Assembly: GCA_003150225.1 (NCBI GenBank)
Contig: QAND01000017.1
Span: 9,479 to 73,478, forward strand
Origin: Bacillota bacterium
GTDB lineage: Bacteria; Bacillota; Clostridia; Christensenellales; QAND01
Direction of reading: 5' to 3'
Length of the DNA: 64,000 nucleotides
In this document: one piece after another, positions 63,000 to 64,000 of the stretch
Position numbering within the stretch: position 1 is the stretch's first letter
How the letters are laid out: every line of letters starts with the position of its first letter
Position numbers and translations under genes: made by a program
The notes under the pieces: model-generated
Databases searched by the model: none
Told to the model about the DNA's origin: nothing
The model's input: the letters and a program-made list of their open reading frames with translations, nothing else

Positions 63000-63482
63000 A
63001 TGGAGATACTTTGGATCAGTCTTCAGGAAACCCTGACCATGTCAGTGAGCACCCTTTGGAAGGTTTCCATCATTTTGGTTCCTCTGACCATTGGTGTGGA
63101 GATCCTAAGAGACCTGGGATGGCTGCCCAAGATTGCAAAATGCCTGACTCCGGCCACCAAACTGCTGGATCTGCCGGGAGAGGCGGCCATCGGTATCCTG
63201 GTGGGCATGCTCAGCGGAGTGATTCATACCGCTTCCTTTGTGGACGCGCAGAAGGCCACGCTAAAGCTGTCTCAGGTGCAGGCCAATACCATCTTCATTT
63301 GGATGGGCTTAACCCATGCTCTATTTAACGAGGCCGCTTATTATACCGGATTGGGCATCAACATTCCCTATGTAATGATCCAACGTTTTTTGGTGGGGAC
63401 CGCAATTGCTTATTGCTATATGCTGGTGATCCGCGTTCGGAAAAAACAGCGCATGGAGGAGCAGGAATCCACCGCGGCCTAA
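63000..63482 (+). CDS. Gate-domain (nucleoside recognition) membrane protein, partner
   Basis: 160 residues. The same fold as the preceding gene: CLTPATKLLDLPGEAAIGILVG (in parts LTPATKLLDLPGEAAIG), IWMGLTHALFNEAAYYTGLG. The basic C-terminus (RVRKKQRMEEQE) is cytoplasmic. The pair resembles an inverted or duplicated two-protein unit. Substrate unknown. Confidence 0.7.
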   Translation: MEILWISLQETLTMSVSTLWKVSIILVPLTIGVEILRDLGWLPKIAKCLTPATKLLDLPGEAAIGILVGMLSGVIHTASFVDAQKATLKLSQVQANTIFIWMGLTHALFNEAAYYTGLGINIPYVMIQRFLVGTAIAYCYMLVIRVRKKQRMEEQESTAA

Positions 63483-63532
63483 GGACCTTTATAAAAGGCG
63501 AACATAAGGCGAAAATCGGATGCGCAGGCCGC

Positions 63533-63561
63533 TTGCGAACCGGGAACAATTGTTATATAAT
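63533..63561 (+). promoter_or_regulatory. Promoter of tig
   Basis: TTGCGA (63533-63538), 17-base spacer, perfect TATAAT (63556-63561). Confidence 0.82.
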
Positions 63562-63608
63562 ACATTATTGTCTAAAATTGTATATAAAACTTGGAGGTAT
63601 CGATAGAT

Positions 63609-64000
63609 ATGGCATCCACCGTTGAGAAATTGGCAAAGAGCCGCGTCCGCATTGAAGCTACCGTAGAAGCCCAGGATTTTATGAAGGCCATTGAGACGGC
63701 CTATCAGAAGACCAGAGGGCGTTATGCCGTGCAGGGGTTCCGTCGCGGCCGTGCCCCCAGGGCCATTATCGAGCGGTTCTACGGCAAAGAGGTGTTTTAC
63801 GAGGACGCCATTGAGGAGCTTTGGCGGGATGCTTTTGAGAGCGCCATTGCGGAGCATGATTTGAGCGTTGTATCCGCTCCTACCGTCAATGTACGCCATG
63901 CGGTGGAGGGAGAACCCGTTACCCTCATCATGGAGTGCGCTGTTTATCCTGAAGTAAAACTGGGCCAGTATAAGGGCGTGGAGGTTGTGAACATCGTGCC
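63609..64000 (+). CDS. tig: Trigger factor, 5' part only
   Basis: 130 codons are present and the gene runs off the window. Starts at ATG 63609 with TTGGAGGT upstream. The N-terminal ribosome-binding domain has the signature GFRRGRAPRAIIERFYG (GFRxGxxP at about residues 43-50) and is followed by the start of the linker to the PPIase domain (PEVKLGQYKGVEV). It binds L23 at the exit tunnel and folds nascent chains; clpP and clpX often follow but are outside the window. Confidence 0.95.
   Translation, partial: MASTVEKLAKSRVRIEATVEAQDFMKAIETAYQKTRGRYAVQGFRRGRAPRAIIERFYGKEVFYEDAIEELWRDAFESAIAEHDLSVVSAPTVNVRHAVEGEPVTLIMECAVYPEVKLGQYKGVEVVNIV

Overview
The window reads as chromosomal DNA from a rod-shaped, endospore-forming, anaerobic member of the Clostridia (Bacillota). 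The evidence is a SpoIVFA/SpoIVFB pair, a six-gene Rnf complex, AAGGAGG-type ribosome binding sites with frequent TTG and GTG starts, ECF transporter S components under FMN and tetrahydrofolate riboswitches, a minimal Suf-like Fe-S system, and the mre-PBP2-rodA-spoIVF-TIGR03960-TIGR03936-rng-rplU-rpmA gene order. The DNA is GC-rich, which produces many long spurious antisense frames, except for one AT-rich island at 35.7-37.2 kb. The taxon is an inference.

Layout. 1-3.5 kb: a heterodimeric ABC exporter (5' end cut off) and an MFS permease. 3.6-10.1 kb: the F-type ATP synthase operon atpIBEFHAGDC, with an AtpH reduced to its C-terminal domain. 10.1-16.4 kb: an unusual superoxide dismutase homologue, a YjdF-like membrane protein, an ArsC/Spx-type protein, a DUF885 lipoprotein, a CpXC-WYL regulator pair and a Fur/PerR-box-controlled flavin reductase-rubredoxin fusion. 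16.4-21.1 kb (minus strand): ribU under an FMN riboswitch, a P-type ATPase, and an extended folT under a THF riboswitch. 21.1-22.6 kb: a three-gene phage-like cassette opposite a cI-like repressor. 22.7-28.6 kb: SmsCB, an aldo/keto reductase, an ABC-F protein, a TIGR04076 protein and an ImmA-like gene under a LexA-type box. 28.8-35.7 kb: a membrane protein, rnfCDGEAB and maf.

35.7-37.2 kb: the AT-rich island, holding a lipoprotein gene split at a dnaX-type slippery heptamer and a decayed secreted-protein gene. It is followed by five phased GGCCAA repeats. 37.5-50.3 kb: cell-shape genes, SpoIVFA/FB, tRNA-modification-type radical SAM genes, RNase E/G, L21 and L27; minCDE, prp (ysxB) and obgE, often found here, are absent. 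50.3-58.4 kb: cytidine deaminase, an OGG1-like glycosylase, guaB and purEMNHD. 58.4-64 kb: a DUF4364 regulator, tRNA-Val, a structured intergenic region with a 6S-like RNA, tRNA-Gln, a degenerate GT84 (cyclic glucan synthase-like) membrane protein, two Gate-domain membrane proteins and the start of the trigger factor gene.

How the parts fit: Rnf would couple ferredoxin oxidation to ion export and the ATP synthase would use that gradient. The rotor ring keeps most of a sodium site but not its glutamine. Vitamin uptake is riboswitch-controlled. Redox defence (SOD homologue, flavin reductase-rubredoxin) fits an anaerobe facing oxygen. The mre/PBP2/RodA block builds the side wall, and guaB-pur makes IMP and feeds GMP synthesis.
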